Positions 17,834-25,993 of a stretch of DNA of 64,000 bases are shown here, piece after piece (position 1 is the stretch's first letter; each line of letters begins with the position of its first letter). The position numbers were made by a program, and so were the translations under genes. The DNA is from Alkalitalea saponilacus (GTDB taxonomy: Bacteria; Bacteroidota; Bacteroidia; Bacteroidales; Marinilabiliaceae), in the NCBI RefSeq assembly GCF_900168165.1, contig NZ_FUYV01000004.1, forward strand, positions 113,048 through 177,047, in the 5' to 3' direction. The notes under the pieces are model-generated. The model searched no databases. It was given only the letters and a program-made list of their open reading frames with translations, and was not told where the DNA came from.

Positions 17834-18997
17834 CTATAATGCGATTTTAAATATTTCAACAATGTCTGCTTTATTCAGTTTTTTTATTAATCCAATAGAT
17901 CCAAACCTGCATGCCTTTTCAGCCATAGTTCCGAGTTGAGAATCATCAATATCTACTTCCTTTAAGGAAACAGGCATGCCTATTGATGAAAAGAATGATT
18001 TCATGGCTGCAATCCCTTTGTGAGCTGCTGACAAATCATCTGTATCAATAATACCCCACACATTTCGCGCCAATTTTGCAAAACGCCACGCGTTTTGTTC
18101 ATCTAAAACATATGTCATCCAGGCAGGAAAGATGATTGCAAGTCCTGCACCATGTGTTATGTCATAAATAGCACTCACCTCATGTTCAATAAGATGTGTT
18201 GACCAATCGCCCGGTAATTTTCCAAAACTTAATAACCCATTTAATGCAAGGGTGCTTGTCCACATTATTTGTGCTCTTGCTTCATAATTTTCGGGCTGTT
18301 CCAAAACTACAGGTGACAACGAAACAGTTGTTTTAATTAATGCTTCGCTCATGGCATCCTGCACTTGGGTTGATTTTTCAGGAGTGAAATATAATTCCAG
18401 CACATGACTAATAATGTCGGTAATGCCGGCGGCTGTATGCCACTTATTTACTGTATATGTATATTCCGGATTTAGGAGAGAAAAAACCGGACAGAGAATG
18501 GGAGCCCCCATCGCTCTTTTCTCAAATGTTTCACTGTTGCTGATAACCGCGTTGCCATTCATTTCAGAGCCGGTAGCTGCTAATGTAAGGATGGTTCCTA
18601 AAGGAACCGCTTTTTTTACAACCGCTTTTTGAACCATGAAATCCCAAGGGTCGCCTTCATAATGTACCCCGGCAGCAATGGCCTTACAACAGTCTAAAAC
18701 ACTTCCACCTCCAACTGCCAGTACAAAATCCAAATTATTCTCACGACAAATTTTTACTCCTTCACGCACAGACTCAATTCCAGGGTTTGGCCTGATGCCG
18801 CTTAACTCCTCAAAAGGAATTTGATGTTTGTTTAAAAGAGCTACAATTTCATCATATAATCCAATACTTTTAATTGAACCACCTCCGTAGGCCAGAAGAA
18901 GACGTGAACCAACCATTTTTATTTCCGGGATTATTTCCTCAAGTTTATTTTTCCCAAAAAGAATTTTTGTGTTGAATTTGAAATTGAAATCTCTCAT
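17834..18997 (-). CDS. Iron-containing alcohol dehydrogenase (butanol dehydrogenase type)
   Basis: 387 aa group III (Fe-ADH) enzyme, the family's usual length. It shows the NAD(P)-binding GGGSVLDCCKAIA, metal ligands in GITDIISHVLELYF (Asp and His) and histidines in HLIEHEVSAIYDITHGAG. The N-terminus FNFKFNTKILFGK resembles YqhD/BdhA, NADPH-dependent aldehyde reductases that detoxify or reduce short aldehydes, including butyraldehyde. It is cytoplasmic and the first gene of the minus-strand run that includes the DUF6340-like and dacB genes. A link to the butyrate cluster 7 kb away is possible but not shown. Confidence 0.92.
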   Translation of the reverse strand: MRDFNFKFNTKILFGKNKLEEIIPEIKMVGSRLLLAYGGGSIKSIGLYDEIVALLNKHQIPFEELSGIRPNPGIESVREGVKICRENNLDFVLAVGGGSVLDCCKAIAAGVHYEGDPWDFMVQKAVVKKAVPLGTILTLAATGSEMNGNAVISNSETFEKRAMGAPILCPVFSLLNPEYTYTVNKWHTAAGITDIISHVLELYFTPEKSTQVQDAMSEALIKTTVSLSPVVLEQPENYEARAQIMWTSTLALNGLLSFGKLPGDWSTHLIEHEVSAIYDITHGAGLAIIFPAWMTYVLDEQNAWRFAKLARNVWGIIDTDDLSAAHKGIAAMKSFFSSIGMPVSLKEVDIDDSQLGTMAEKACRFGSIGLIKKLNKADIVEIFKIAL

Positions 18998-19083
18998 ATG
19001 TTAAACTTTTTAATTGTATTTGATAAACAGTTCTAAAATACAAAAGTTTTCTGTAATTCATAGAGTATTGTTTATAAACAAAA

Positions 19084-19106
19084 CGGGACGGCCAATGGCC
19101 GTCCCG
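19084..19106 (-). terminator. Terminator downstream of fabG
   Basis: GC-rich stem CGGGACGGCC (19084-19093) and GGCCGTCCCG (19097-19106) with a 3-nt loop, with T-rich sequence on either strand. It lies 29 bp past the fabG stop. Confidence 0.8.
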
Positions 19107-19134
19107 CTTTTTATACCTGATTTTGATTCAAATA

Positions 19135-19881
19135 CTACATGTTCATACCACCACAAACAGGAATTACCTGCCCGGTAACATATGATGAAAGATCTGAGCC
19201 AAGGAATACGCATGTGTTGGCAACATCTTCCGGAGTTCCTCCGCGTCTCATAGGAATTTGAGCTTCCCATGATTTTTTTACATCTTCGGGTAGAACGCCT
19301 GTCATTTCTGTGATAATAAACCCGGGAGCAATGGCATTGCTTCTGATTCCCCGTGATCCAAGTTCTTTTGCAATTGATTTTGTGAAACCAATCATACCTG
19401 CTTTGGATGCAGAATAGTTTGATTGACCTGCATTTCCACTTACTCCAACTACCGAACTCATATTAATAATGGAGCCTGAGCGCTGTTTTAACATGGTTCC
19501 CTGTACTGCTTTTGTAAAGTTAAAGCAGGATTTGAGGTTTACTGAAATTACGGCATCCCATTGGTCTTCGGTCATACGCATCAAAAGGGTGTCTTTGGTT
19601 ATTCCGGCATTGTTAACCAGGATATCGATACGACCAAAATCTTTAGCAATTTCTGCCACCACCTGTTGAGTTTCTTGAAAATTAGCAGCATTGGAGGCGT
19701 AACCTTTTGCTTTTACACCAAAAGCAGCAATTTCTTTTTCAGTAGCTTCTGCCGCCTCGTTTATGGCAAGGTCAGTAAAAGCAATATTACAACCTTCGGC
19801 TGCAAAACGCAATGCAATGGCTTTACCGATTCCGCGGGCAGCACCTGTAATGATCGCAGTTTTTCCTTCTAATAGCTTCAT
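19135..19881 (-). CDS. fabG: 3-oxoacyl-[acyl-carrier-protein] reductase
   Basis: 248 aa short-chain dehydrogenase/reductase. It has the NADPH motif TGAARGIGKAIA, structural NNAGIT, the catalytic tetrad with SSVVG and YSASKAG (Tyr-x3-Lys), and a typical C-terminal SSYVTGQVIPVCGGMNM. It reduces 3-oxoacyl-ACP in the fatty-acid elongation cycle. It is monocistronic, with a clear terminator downstream and a 210-bp spacer to the tRNA upstream. The exact start fits FabG proteins (MKLLEGKTAIITG). Confidence 0.94.
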   Translation of the reverse strand: MKLLEGKTAIITGAARGIGKAIALRFAAEGCNIAFTDLAINEAAEATEKEIAAFGVKAKGYASNAANFQETQQVVAEIAKDFGRIDILVNNAGITKDTLLMRMTEDQWDAVISVNLKSCFNFTKAVQGTMLKQRSGSIINMSSVVGVSGNAGQSNYSASKAGMIGFTKSIAKELGSRGIRSNAIAPGFIITEMTGVLPEDVKKSWEAQIPMRRGGTPEDVANTCVFLGSDLSSYVTGQVIPVCGGMNM

Positions 19882-20095
19882 TCGTTAAAAATTTAAATAA
19901 ATTTGGCTGAATAGCGTTATTGAATTAATGTTGACCTGTTTACTCTGCTTAAAAATAAATAAAACAGGATGATAACAGCAAAATTCCACACAAAGTTAAG
20001 AAAAAAGTAAAAACGTACAATTTTAACTATACGCAATGAAAAATGTTAGTCTAAGTTGAATTGATTGATTTTATTTTGGAAAGCAAAAAAAAGAG

Positions 20096-20178
20096 TGGGG
20101 GGAGGAGGATTCGAACCTCCGAAGTCGTAAGACAACAGATTTACAGTCTGCCCCGGTTGGCCACTTCGGTATCCCCCC
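20096..20178 (-). tRNA. tRNA-Tyr (GTA)
   Basis: 83 nt on the minus strand. The 7-bp acceptor stem GGGGGGA/TCCCCCC is perfect, the anticodon loop reads CTGTAAA with anticodon GTA, and the T-arm GGAGG-TTCGAAT-CCTCC is canonical. A long variable arm fits bacterial tRNA-Tyr. CCA is not encoded after the A discriminator. Confidence 0.97.
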
Positions 20179-20205
20179 TTGCAATTTGCAGGTGCAAAAT
20201 TACAA

Positions 20206-20700
20206 TTATTTTTTTAACCTACAACTTAAATCAACCATTTTAATAGCTGTTATGGCTGCTTCATCACCTTTGTTTCCATGCTTTCCGCCGGCTCTCTCTT
20301 CAGCTTGCTCTTGATTGTCAGTTGTTAATACACCAAAAATAAATGGGATTTTAAATTTTACATTCAGCTGGGTAATCCCTTGTGTAACCCCCTGGCATAC
20401 GTAATCAAAATGCGGTGTATCTCCCTGAATTACGCATCCTAAACAAATAACTGCGTCAACATCGGTTTTTTTTGCCAAAAGACGTGCCCCTGCTGTCAGT
20501 TCAAAGCTACCCGGAACGCCAATGGTTATGATGTTCTCTTCGATGGCTCCATGTTTTAAAAGAGTGTTTTTAGCTCCCTGATATAGCGCATCGGTAATGG
20601 GTCTGTTCCACTCCGATACTACAATACCAAATTTCATTTTAGAGGCAGACGGAACCGACTGTTCGTCGTATATTGATAAATTCTGTAATGATGTAGCCAT
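20206..20700 (-). CDS. ribH: 6,7-dimethyl-8-ribityllumazine synthase
   Basis: 164 aa. Family motifs are [49 protein letters not shown] (with the catalytic His) and [18 protein letters not shown]. It condenses 5-amino-6-ribitylamino-uracil with 3,4-dihydroxybutanone phosphate to form lumazine, the penultimate riboflavin step. It has a slightly long N-terminal extension. It is preceded in the transcript direction by an 84-nt nested inverted repeat (20732-20815) and lies 27 bp before tRNA-Tyr on the same strand. No FMN riboswitch motif was recognised upstream. Confidence 0.96.
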   Translation of the reverse strand: MATSLQNLSIYDEQSVPSASKMKFGIVVSEWNRPITDALYQGAKNTLLKHGAIEENIITIGVPGSFELTAGARLLAKKTDVDAVICLGCVIQGDTPHFDYVCQGVTQGITQLNVKFKIPFIFGVLTTDNQEQAEERAGGKHGNKGDEAAITAIKMVDLSCRLKK

Positions 20701-20731
20701 GATTATCAGTGTTTTAATATGTACAATAAAA

Positions 20732-20815
20732 AAGCTGTTAGTTTCTATAAGATTTACTTTGCCGTCAATCCCACAGGGTTGACGGTAAAGTAAATCAAAT
20801 CATTTCTAACAGCTT
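20732..20815 (-). promoter_or_regulatory. 84-nt nested inverted repeat between the TPR gene and ribH
   Basis: Outer arms AAGCTGTTAG (20732-20741) and CTAACAGCTT (20806-20815). Inner arms GATTTACTTT-G-CCGTCAA (20751-20768) and TTGACGG-T-AAAGTAAATC (20779-20796), with CCC/GGG able to extend the inner stem at the loop. It could terminate the TPR transcript, act as a ribH leader structure, or be a small miniature-element remnant. Confidence 0.6.
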
Positions 20816-20839
20816 AAATATAATAATTGTTTACAAAAA

Positions 20840-21514
20840 TCAGAGAGATACGCGAGTGATGTATTTGTCGATCTGTCTAGCCTCGGTACTTTCTCTGTAT
20901 TTTTCTTTAATTGTTCTAAAAGCTTCAAGAGCTCTTACATTGTCGCCAATGCTTTCGTATGCCAAGCCTTTTTTCAGAAGGAAAAATGGCGCCGTTATGC
21001 TGTTCTCTATTTGAGATGAACGCTGATACCATCTGATGGCTTCGTTAATGTCGCCAAGCTCTGCATGTGCATCGCCGATAGCTCCTAAAGAAACCGCGTT
21101 CATCTTGTCGTTTTTGGTTTTAAAGCTTCTGAGGTATCTGATGGCTTCTTCGTACTCTCCAATATGCAGATAGCTGATTCCGGCATAATATCTTGAAAGA
21201 TTACCTGCTTTTGTACGCCCAAAATTATCAATGATTTCCAAGAAACCCGGATTAATTCCATCTCCTTCAAGAGCGGCACTATAATCTTCGTTTTCGAACA
21301 TGATTTGTGCATGGAACATCTGACGCTGAGCTTCAGCTTCCTGCGGCTCCATGTATAATTTAATGTAGGCCCAATAACCGCCAACAATAAGTATCAATGC
21401 CAGTACAGCAATGGTCAGAGTTTTTTGATTCTCTTCAATGAACCTTTCGGTTCTACCGAGCGCCTGCTCAACATTTTCCAGTTTGTTTTCTGAAGTGTTT
21501 TCTTTCTTAGACAT
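20840..21514 (-). CDS. Membrane-anchored TPR protein (YfgM-like)
   Basis: 224 aa. A charged N-terminus (about 1-30) is followed by one transmembrane helix (TLTIAVLALILIVGGYWAYI, about 34-53). The rest is periplasmic, with TPR-like units: YYAGISYLHIGEYEEAIRYL, GAIGDAHAELGDINEAIRWY and KKGLAYESIGDNVRALEAF. The layout matches YfgM-like proteins that associate with periplasmic chaperones or the translocon. It precedes ribH with the inverted repeat between them and is divergent from recF by 195 bp. The function is inferred from architecture only. Confidence 0.8.
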   Translation of the reverse strand: MSKKENTSENKLENVEQALGRTERFIEENQKTLTIAVLALILIVGGYWAYIKLYMEPQEAEAQRQMFHAQIMFENEDYSAALEGDGINPGFLEIIDNFGRTKAGNLSRYYAGISYLHIGEYEEAIRYLRSFKTKNDKMNAVSLGAIGDAHAELGDINEAIRWYQRSSQIENSITAPFFLLKKGLAYESIGDNVRALEAFRTIKEKYRESTEARQIDKYITRVSL

Positions 21515-21680
21515 ATCTTCATTAATTTTTTAGATTCGCAAATTTAATAAATTAGATATAATATGAGCAATTGCCCTAAATATTTTTGGCATTTTACAGA
21601 ATGCCAAAACGATATGTTGTTAATGATTAGGGTGTTAATTATTTTAAATGGGATTTCTATTTTTTGCTTTTTCAAATGAT

Positions 21681-21688
21681 TACTTTTG
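21681..21688 (+). promoter_or_regulatory. Bacteroidota -7 box for recF
   Basis: TACTTTTG, an exact TAnnTTTG match, 21 bp before the recF ATG. It implies a leader of about 15 nt or less. A TTTG at 21663-21666 is closer than the usual -33 spacing. Confidence 0.45.
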
Positions 21689-21709
21689 TACAATATAATT
21701 TCGTTATAA

Positions 21710-22816
21710 ATGTACTTAAAACATATCAATCTTTTAAATTTTAAGAATTTAAAGCAGTGTGAACTTGATCTTACCTCAGGAATAAACTGTTTTGTTGGGA
21801 AAAATGGTGCCGGAAAAACAAACCTCCTGGATGCTGTTTTTTATATGTCTTTCTGTAAAAGTTATTTTAATTCAATTGATAGTCAGTTAATTCATCACGA
21901 TGAAGATTTTTTCGTAATCCAGGGGAGTTACGTCAGAGGCGATCAGGATGATCAGATTTATGCAGGTTTAAAGCGAAACCAGAAAAAGCAATTTAAACGC
22001 AATAAAAAGGAATATACCCGTTTATCCGATCACATAGGATTGTTACCTTTGGTGATGATCTCTCCTGGTGATGAGCGTCTAATTACGGAAGGAAGCGAAT
22101 TGCGACGAAAATATATAGACAGTGTAGTGTCTCAATTTGATAAGCCTTACCTGGATTTAATTATCAGGTATAACAGGATTGTTAACCAGAGAAATGTTCT
22201 TCTTAAAAGTGCAAGAGGCAATATTAAGTTAATTGAATCGCAGTTGGATGTTTGGGATGAACAACTGGCAATTACCGGAGAACAGATTTTTAATAAACGT
22301 GAAACGTTTATTAAGGAGTTAGAGCCTGTATTTCAAAAATATTACTGTTTTATCTCAGGCGGACATGAGCAGGTCAGCATCATTTATCATTCGCATCATC
22401 AGAAAGGAAAACTTACGGAGCAACTATTAAAAAGACGTGCAAAGGATTTGGTGTTGGGATACACCAGCAAAGGCATTCATAGGGATGATCTTGAATTGTT
22501 GTTGAATGGATACGCTGTAAAGAAAGACGGATCACAGGGACAGAAAAAAACTTTTTTTATCGCACTTAAACTGGCACAATTTGAATTCCTGAAAGATTTT
22601 TTTGGTTTTTCACCCATTCTTTTACTCGACGATTTGTTCGATAAACTGGATGATGAAAGGGTGAGTAGTTTAATTGAGTTGGCCGGCAGGGATACCTTTC
22701 AACAGATTTTTATTACCGATACACAAAGAAAGCGTCTTCATGACATTGTGAAGCAAACCGGTAAAGAGCATCGCTTTTTTCAGGTTGACAATGGAGAAAT
22801 TAATTTTGAAATTTAA
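21710..22816 (+). CDS. recF: DNA replication and repair protein RecF
   Basis: 368 aa SMC-like ATPase. Walker A is GKNGAGKTNLLDAV, the ABC-type signature region is in the GSQGQKKTFFIALKLAQ stretch, and Walker B is ILLLDDLFDKLDDER. It binds ssDNA-dsDNA junctions and helps RecOR load RecA at gaps. DUF721 follows 20 bp downstream, a common recF neighbour in Bacteroidota. The leader is short, with a TAnnTTTG box just upstream. Confidence 0.96.
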   Translation: MYLKHINLLNFKNLKQCELDLTSGINCFVGKNGAGKTNLLDAVFYMSFCKSYFNSIDSQLIHHDEDFFVIQGSYVRGDQDDQIYAGLKRNQKKQFKRNKKEYTRLSDHIGLLPLVMISPGDERLITEGSELRRKYIDSVVSQFDKPYLDLIIRYNRIVNQRNVLLKSARGNIKLIESQLDVWDEQLAITGEQIFNKRETFIKELEPVFQKYYCFISGGHEQVSIIYHSHHQKGKLTEQLLKRRAKDLVLGYTSKGIHRDDLELLLNGYAVKKDGSQGQKKTFFIALKLAQFEFLKDFFGFSPILLLDDLFDKLDDERVSSLIELAGRDTFQQIFITDTQRKRLHDIVKQTGKEHRFFQVDNGEINFEI

Positions 22817-22836
22817 AGAAGAAAAGATATTTGACG

Positions 22837-23145
22837 ATGTATAGAGACGACAGAAACCGATACAACAACACGAAATCCCTTCAGGAGATTCTTTCTGATA
22901 TTGTTGACAGTCCGGCATTAAGTCGTGGCATAAAAGAGAGCCGTGCAATACAGGCCTGGCCAATAGTATTAGGCCCGTCAGTGGCCCGTATAACTACACA
23001 GGTAAAGTTTTATAAGGGAGTTTTGTACGTAAATCTCAACTCCAGTATCATCAGAAGCGAACTTCTGATGCACAAAACAAAAATCATAGAATCATTAAAC
23101 CGCGAAGCCGGAGGCAAGGTGGTTTACGATCTGGTTATCCGTTAA
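22837..23145 (+). CDS. DUF721 (DciA-like) protein
   Basis: 102 aa. It contains the DUF721 core IQAWPIVLGPSVARITTQVKFYKGVLYVN, seen here in pieces (IQAWPIVLGP, GVLYVNLNSS, RSELLMHKTKIIESLN). DUF721 proteins include DciA, a loader or operator of the replicative helicase DnaB, and the recF neighbourhood agrees with a replication role. The ATG at 22837 is chosen; an in-frame TTG at 22831 would add two residues. The stop overlaps the convergent ndk stop by 4 bp. Confidence 0.85.
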   Translation: MYRDDRNRYNNTKSLQEILSDIVDSPALSRGIKESRAIQAWPIVLGPSVARITTQVKFYKGVLYVNLNSSIIRSELLMHKTKIIESLNREAGGKVVYDLVIR

Positions 23146-23570
23146 TAAGGGAACTCTTCCATCGAGCTAAAGAAAAATCGTGTCTCTCTTTTTGCGCTTT
23201 CATCACTGTCTGAGCCATGTATGGCGTTGCGGGTTTTATCTTTGGCATAGGTTCTCCTAATGGTTCCCTCTTCGGCCTGTGCGGGATCAGTATTTCCAAT
23301 CAGTTTGCGAAAATCATCCACTGCATTTTCTTTTTCAAGTATGGCAACAACTACTGGCCCTGATGACATGAACTCGATCAAATCGGGGAAAAACGATTTT
23401 CCGGTATGTTCTTCGTAGAATATTTCAGCTTTTTCAGCAGGTAATTGGGTCATTTTTAAGGCTCGAATATGAAAACCTTCTTTTTCGATTCTTGATAAAA
23501 TTGCACCAACGTGATGTTGCTTTACGGCATATGGTTTTATCATTGTCAATGTTATTCTGCCCGTGTTCAT
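23142..23570 (-). CDS. ndk: Nucleoside-diphosphate kinase
   Basis: 142 aa from the ATG at 23570, matching the family's usual length (MNTGRITLTMIKP). The active-site histidine is H118 in NAIHGSDS. It transfers the gamma phosphate of ATP to nucleoside diphosphates through a phospho-His. The frame is open for 28 further codons upstream, but those residues are unlike any Ndk and cross a perfect palindrome at 23599-23620, so the shorter start is preferred. The 3' ends of ndk and the DUF721 gene overlap by 4 bp. Confidence 0.95.
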   Translation of the reverse strand: MNTGRITLTMIKPYAVKQHHVGAILSRIEKEGFHIRALKMTQLPAEKAEIFYEEHTGKSFFPDLIEFMSSGPVVVAILEKENAVDDFRKLIGNTDPAQAEEGTIRRTYAKDKTRNAIHGSDSDESAKRETRFFFSSMEEFPY

Positions 23571-23598
23571 ATATCCAGAATTTAATGGGTTACAATTG

Positions 23599-23620
23599 AT
23601 GCTAACTTTAAAGTTAGCAT
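23599..23620 (-). promoter_or_regulatory. Perfect 22-bp palindrome upstream of ndk
   Basis: ATGCTAACTTT and its exact complement abut without spacer, 28 bp before the ndk ATG. The perfect dyad symmetry suggests an operator for a dimeric regulator, or a leader hairpin. No binding protein is identified. Confidence 0.45.
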
Positions 23621-23685
23621 ACCAACAATATACCTTTTTTACTTGATAAATCATAAAAAATAATCGCTTGGCTGATAATTTAATT

Positions 23686-23693
23686 TATCTTTG
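23686..23693 (+). promoter_or_regulatory. Bacteroidota -7 box for the nrnA cluster
   Basis: TATCTTTG matches TAnnTTTG, 81 bp before the nrnA GTG start. TTG at 23668-23670 lies upstream at shorter than usual spacing. Confidence 0.45.
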
Positions 23694-23774
23694 TTGATTG
23701 AAGATATAAAACCCCCATTATAATTGAGACTTGTGCTTTGGGGGTAAATGAGTTTATAGAAAACCAGAATTTTT

Positions 23775-24782
23775 GTGAGTTTAGATATTCAAGAGATTAA
23801 AAGATTCAAATCTTTTTTGGTCAATGCCAAAAAAGTACTAATCATTCCACATAAAGATCCGGATGGCGATGCCATAGGTTCTTCTCTGGCATGGTATAAT
23901 CTGTTTAAAGAGAATGGAATAAAAGGAGTGGTGGTATCACCCAATGAGGTGCAGATTACACTTCAATGGATGCCGGGAGCTGACTCTATCATTATCTTTT
24001 CTAAGGATAGAAACATCGCCCTTCAGGAGATTAATGACTGTGATTTGGCGTTATACCTCGATTTTAATGGGATTGGCAGAACAGGTGATTTGCAGGAGAC
24101 TTTATCGAAACTCGTTATTCCAAAAATCACCATCGATCATCACCCTTATCCTGATATGGATTTATCGGATGTCATGATTTCAGATACCGAGGTGTCATCG
24201 ACTTGCGAATTATCCTACTCGGTAATGAAGTATCTTAACTTGAAACCATCGCCGTTCTCAGCCACATGCTTATATACCGGTATCATGACCGATACCGGTA
24301 TGTTAAATCATAACTCTTCAAGACCGGGATTATATCATGTAATTGCCGATTTGTTGGAGGTCGGAGTTGATAAAGATTATGTACATCAGGAAGTATTCCA
24401 CAGCAACTCTTTATCACGAATGCGTTTATTTGGGCACGCTTTATGTAGTAAGTTGGAGTTGTTAGCAGATGGCAAAATTGCTTATATTGCTCTTTCTGAG
24501 GATGAACTTAAAAGATTTGATTATAAGCCAGGGGATACAGAAGGATTGGTGAATTACCCTTTGTCAATTGATGGGATAGAGGTGGCAGCCTTGATAACTG
24601 AGAAGGAGCCTGGATTTGTGAAAATTTCAATGCGTTCTCGCGGAAATTTACCAGTTAATGATTTTGCCGCTAAATATTTTTCTGGTGGTGGTCACAGAAA
24701 TGCTGCCGGAGGAGAAATGAAGGACGATTATGAAAAAGTAGTAAAGCATTTTATATCAGTTGTAACGAAACATTTCAGCTAA
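23775..24782 (+). CDS. nrnA: DHH/DHHA1 phosphoesterase (NrnA-type oligoribonuclease / pAp phosphatase)
   Basis: 335 aa. The DHH domain has HKDPDGDAIGS, DFNGIGRTGD, TIDHHPYPD and TGIMTDTG metal-binding motifs. The C-terminal DHHA1 domain ends in GGGHRNAAGG. NrnA degrades very short RNA (nanoRNA) and 3'-phosphoadenosine 5'-phosphate. Translation most likely starts at the GTG at 23775, because the N-terminus MSLDIQEIKRF is family-like and no nearby in-frame ATG fits. It heads a run of four same-strand genes with three FKBP-like lipoproteins. Confidence 0.93.
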   Translation: MSLDIQEIKRFKSFLVNAKKVLIIPHKDPDGDAIGSSLAWYNLFKENGIKGVVVSPNEVQITLQWMPGADSIIIFSKDRNIALQEINDCDLALYLDFNGIGRTGDLQETLSKLVIPKITIDHHPYPDMDLSDVMISDTEVSSTCELSYSVMKYLNLKPSPFSATCLYTGIMTDTGMLNHNSSRPGLYHVIADLLEVGVDKDYVHQEVFHSNSLSRMRLFGHALCSKLELLADGKIAYIALSEDELKRFDYKPGDTEGLVNYPLSIDGIEVAALITEKEPGFVKISMRSRGNLPVNDFAAKYFSGGGHRNAAGGEMKDDYEKVVKHFISVVTKHFS

Positions 24783-24792
24783 AAATTATTAG

Positions 24793-25326
24793 ATGAGGGT
24801 TTTAAATATAATATTTCTGATCTCATTGCTGTTCATTTTTTGCAGCTGCTCCGATTCTCAGAATCGACAACAATCACAGCGTAGTTCCCAAATCAGTAGG
24901 GATCAATACATTGAGATTAACAGGCAGTTGATTGATTTTGACCAACGTATTATATCACAGTATGTTGATTCAACGGGGCTGGAGATGGATAGAACTGAAA
25001 CAGGCCTATGGTATAAAATTGATAGTCCTGAAGACGGAGTCGAAATCAAGACAGGACAAATAGTTACTCTCGACTATAATGTATGGTTGTTGGATGGAAC
25101 TTTATGTTACAGTTCTGATGAAGATGGCCATAAGGTTTTTATGGTTGGGCACGGAGGTGTTGAGTCAGGACTTGAGGAAGGCATTCTAATGTTAAAGAAA
25201 GGTAGCAAAGCAACCTTTATCATGCCGCCGCATCTTGCTCATGGGCTTATTGGCGATGACGACAGAATTCCTTATCGAGCCATTTTAAAATATGAAGTTG
25301 AAGTATTAGATGTTAAAGACAAATAA
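24793..25326 (+). CDS. FKBP-type peptidyl-prolyl isomerase lipoprotein
   Basis: 177 aa. The signal peptide ends in a lipobox (LLFIFCSC), predicting a lipid-anchored envelope protein. The C-terminal 115 residues form an FKBP domain (GQIVTLDYNVWLLDGT, GLEEGILMLKKGSKATFIMP, PYRAILKYEVEVLDVK). It should catalyse cis-trans proline isomerisation in the periplasm or at the surface. It resembles GldI-type lipoproteins linked to gliding and type IX secretion in Flavobacteria. It begins 10 bp after nrnA and 10 bp precede the next FKBP gene. Confidence 0.88.
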   Translation: MRVLNIIFLISLLFIFCSCSDSQNRQQSQRSSQISRDQYIEINRQLIDFDQRIISQYVDSTGLEMDRTETGLWYKIDSPEDGVEIKTGQIVTLDYNVWLLDGTLCYSSDEDGHKVFMVGHGGVESGLEEGILMLKKGSKATFIMPPHLAHGLIGDDDRIPYRAILKYEVEVLDVKDK

Positions 25327-25336
25327 TTTTTAAACA

Positions 25337-25957
25337 ATGATGAGATTTTTTATTGCAGGCTTCTTTTTATTCTCTTTCCTTTTTGTAGGTTGCAGCAAGG
25401 ACAAGGACAAAACTTCTGAAATTGAATACGAGTATGTTGATATACATGACTATGCCAGGGAGCATTTTCCCGGTGTCGACAGCATGGAAAACGGAATGTA
25501 TGTAATTGTACACTACGAGGGGTCAGGAAGTAAACCGGTTAGGGATGAAGTTTTATATGCTTATTATACGGGGCATTTGTTAACAGGCCAGGGTTTTGAT
25601 ACCATCAAACACCGCAGATTTAGTTCGGCAGATTACCCGGTTCCACTTAAACCTGTAAAACCCTCAGATGATGCTACAGATGAGGAAAAAGAAGAATATG
25701 ATAAAGAACTTGCGGAATTTCAAGCTAAAGTAATTGCGTATGAAAAGTTGAAAGATGAAAACTTTAAGCTTTTTCAATTCAGGTATGAAACCGGAAATGT
25801 AATACAGGGCTGGCACCTAGGTTTCGGATTGCTGACTAAAGGCAGCAGAGCAACTTTTCTAATACCTTCTCATCTTGCATATGGAGACAGGAGGGTGGGG
25901 GTAATCCCTCCAAATTCGCCTCTTCGTTTTGATGTGGAGTTGGTAAATCCAAAATAG
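25337..25957 (+). CDS. FKBP-type peptidyl-prolyl isomerase lipoprotein with charged insert
   Basis: 206 aa. The lipobox is FLFVGCSK. The FKBP core (VLYAYYTGHLLTGQGFDTI, VIQGWHLGFGLLTKGSRATF, IPSHLAYGDRRVG, LRFDVELVNPK) is interrupted by a Pro- and Glu-rich insert of about 45 residues (around 110-155) in the flap region. The YGDRRVG and C-terminal strand agree with an active FKBP fold. The insert could bind a client or partner; this is inference. It is the second of three tandem lipoprotein genes. Confidence 0.87.
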   Translation: MMRFFIAGFFLFSFLFVGCSKDKDKTSEIEYEYVDIHDYAREHFPGVDSMENGMYVIVHYEGSGSKPVRDEVLYAYYTGHLLTGQGFDTIKHRRFSSADYPVPLKPVKPSDDATDEEKEEYDKELAEFQAKVIAYEKLKDENFKLFQFRYETGNVIQGWHLGFGLLTKGSRATFLIPSHLAYGDRRVGVIPPNSPLRFDVELVNPK

Positions 25958-25993
25958 TCAATAATTGTGCGTCAATAATAAAAATATTATAGT

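Noticed and set aside
20701-20839. FMN riboswitch upstream of ribH
   Set aside because: The spacer is a simple nested inverted repeat and shows none of the conserved FMN-aptamer blocks.
23571-23654. 28-codon N-terminal extension of ndk
   Set aside because: Ndk proteins start at MNTGRITL-like sequence; the extension crosses a perfect palindrome and is not Ndk-like.
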